From the NCBI RefSeq assembly GCF_019175385.1, contig NC_083339.1, positions 112,639,601 through 112,703,600 on the forward strand: 64,000 bases of DNA, read 5' to 3'. The position numbers were made by a program, and so were the translations under genes. This DNA comes from Lycium barbarum. Taxonomy: Eukaryota; Streptophyta; Magnoliopsida; Solanales; Solanaceae. Positions 61,923-64,000 of the stretch are shown here, one piece after another (position 1 is the stretch's first letter; the number at the start of each line of letters is the position of its first letter). The notes under the pieces are model-generated. The model was not told the origin of the DNA. It saw only the letters and a program-made list of their open reading frames with translations, and made no database searches.

Positions 61923-64000
61923 TCAGGGATCTACTCCCCTCGTCAGGATCAATGGAACCGGAAACGATAAATTTTTTTGTGGTGGAGAGAGAGTTAGGCT
62001 CGAGTAGCCACTTTCTTCGGCTCCAGCATCTTCATCATTGCTTCCGGTGTCCGCATCCTCACCATCACAATCATCAGATTCAAAGTCCGGAGCTGGGGGT
62101 AATGCAGCAAAATCTTTTAGTTCAAGCCTGTAAGCCTCCTCAATTTTCTCATCAAGGTCGTTGATTCCTTGCTTAACTTGTTCAAGGGTAAACCTTCGAG
62201 TGTTCCAAGTGGTAAATTCAACATGAAGAACAACCCGACATTCTTGAGCCTTTACTGAGGCACGAGCCTCGTCCCTGTGTTGAAGAGCCTCATTACGCTC
62301 ATTTAGAAAGATTTTGCTTTTTTCAGCTCGAGCACCACGTTCAGCTTCTAGCTTTTGAATCTCCAGGGTTTGCTGATGGTTATGTTCTTTCCACATAGTG
62401 AGGTGTTGATTGTGTTCCTTTTCGATTGCAATTCTTTCGTCATCAACGACCGAGAGCTCAACATTCAATCTCCTGACTTTATCATCTAAGAAGGATTCAT
62501 TTTGGACACTAAGGTGCAGAGCCTTGTCCTGAGTGTCAAACCCAAATTAAAGCTTGGCAAGGTGTTCTTGGAGTCCGTTGGCCTGTTGACGGAAAGCTTC
62601 TTTTTCATCCTTTGGTTGAGCGAGGTCCTGATTTGCTTTACGAAGGGATTCCTTCATCTGTTCAAGCTCAGCTTTCAAGGCTGGGAGGTCACCGGTCAGC
62701 TGTGCATCCCTTCTATCGAGCTCAGATTTGTAGAATTCTATCTCGCGATTTTTGTACTCCAGGTCAACGTTTAGTTTGTCAAAATCCTTAATGCTTTAGA
62801 CCTTCACCAACTAGGACCCAGAATTGCATAAAGAAAAAAGTATAGGGTCAGGAATTTTCATAAAAAAAGAGGATGGTAAAATAGATAAATGAATTGATAA
62901 AATCTTACCCGAGAAGAAGCATGTAAACTTTCATTAAACTAACACTTCTAGGACACACCGGTCATTTTGTCCTTGTTCGACTCCAAGATCAAAGACTTCA
63001 AATAGCTGGCAACACCAACAGGCCTCGAAAGAAGTTTGGTATCCTCAGGAACAGTTATTGAAATGGTTCTCACTAGGTCTAATTTGGGGCTCGAAGCAGG
63101 AAAAATGTCAACCAAATGAGCCTGGGACGAGGCATGATCCCTTGGCTCATGAGTGGCTGCTCTAGGTGATGAAAGCCTTGTGGAGGAGCTAGGTTCCAAA
63201 GATCTCGAAGGTTCGACTTGGGGACTCCTTGCAAAAGGGTTTCCACCAATAGAAGCATCAGCCTCAGAGTAGTGATGATTTAAAATTTTCGCAAGTAGCA
63301 GATCAGCAGAGTGACCCTCCGGCATAAATCCCGGCCTGACCCTCTTTGCCACTATTTCATCATCCTCGGTTTCTTCATCCTCATCAACAATGACAGTGTT
63401 AGAAGCTAAGATGGGTGGTAGAGTCGAGATATTGGCCACGGAGGCGGTTCTTTCCCTAGAATTCCTCTTTCTTTTGAGAGGAGTAGAGGAAGCCGGAGCT
63501 GTAACAGTTGTTTTTGATTTTTTAAAAGACCCAGAGGTCTTCTTCTTCTTTGCTTTCTGAATAGAGACGAATCCACAACCACATTATCCCAGGCAATTCT
63601 CTGAGCTAAAGTTGTAGGGTTCAAAACAGGGTCTGTTGGAACAACCCTCGGTAAGACGGTTCTTTTGGGAACACCTGAATAAAATTCATGATAACTGTGA
63701 TGGAATGCACTAAAAAAGAGAAGGAAGTTAAAACGCTTGAATATAAAAAATATATTTTAGAGTTGGGACTCACAGTGATTTTTGGGTTTTCACTGATCGA
63801 GTGAAATCTCTTTCACGTCCGGGAATCGTGACTCGAGACATTAAGAAGAGCTTGCACCCATTTAGGAAGTGCAAATCGGTGGGTGGATCACTTTTGTTGT
63901 CTTTGCAAGTATAAATAATTAAAAAAAAGGTAAGTACACACAAAAGTGAAATAAGAGTTGAAAAGGATGAACGCTTACGTGTTGGATTCCACACTTCCGG
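61923..64000 (-). pseudogene. Antisense ORF of the Tat element with apparent introns, runs off the window
   Basis: Minus-strand exon-like pieces: ALPKWVQALLNVSRVT (63900-63774), then VPKRTVLPRVVPTDPVLNPT (63675 onward), a Lys-rich stretch, an acidic DEDEETEDDE, then GVASYLKSLILESNKDKMTG. A long coiled coil follows (62793-62170, for example DFDKLNVDLEYKNREIEFYK), with an acidic C-terminal tail. This order matches the putative plant transposon protein carried antisense by Tat elements. GT-AG gaps lie at 63978-63901, 63773-63676 and 62908-62811. Stops (62987-62920 region and 62547-62549) and a frame change near 63560 suggest decay. Function is unknown. Confidence 0.65.

Overview
This window is repeat-dominated nuclear plant DNA with no recognisable host gene. 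The element families, LTR styles and MITE termini fit an asterid, most likely a Solanaceae relative; that taxonomic guess is inference. Almost every long open frame belongs to a decayed transposable element.

Left part (1-8021): a minus-strand LINE (ORF1 2833-4281, ORF2 start at 2836) is split by a complete solo LTR (354-2770) with a perfect 5-bp target duplication, and the LINE continues off the left edge. Next come a 1.2-kb inverted-repeat DNA element (4665-5863) carrying a small CACTA element, a GGTGGT-rich tract, and a relic of an hAT transposon (6341-6983).

8022-17111: a structurally complete Copia element of SIRE/Maximus type. It has LTRs, a tRNA-iMet PBS, gag with two zinc knuckles, protease, integrase, RT, RNase H, an extra 3' ORF and repeated polypurine tracts. 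It is flanked by TTATT duplications. Frameshifts, stops and a Tourist-like MITE inside RT disable it.

17112-25368: AT-rich intergenic DNA with two MITEs, a truncated LTR fragment and a probable 4-kb solo LTR (20875-24860).

25369-64000: one large Gypsy element of the Tat/Ogre group (5' LTR, PBS, gag, protease, RT, RNase H, integrase, 3' spacer, then an antisense ORF running off the right edge). Three later insertions break it: an Athila element (28162-38358, CTAAC duplication) in protease; a non-autonomous LTR element (40847-47520) between RNase H and integrase; and a rearranged 12.4-kb LTR insertion (49412-61786, TTAAG duplication) in the 3' spacer. The last itself contains an opposite-strand LTR, a ~2.2-kb tandem duplication and another solo LTR (58791-61224).

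The most unusual signals are two features shared by several unrelated-looking LTR families here. One is a short hairpin built on AGTAC/GTACT with compensatory base changes. The other is an array of CG-containing near-palindromic words sitting just upstream of each LTR TATA box. Also notable are extra ORFs of one general kind in three separate elements, one of them antisense with apparent spliceosomal introns.
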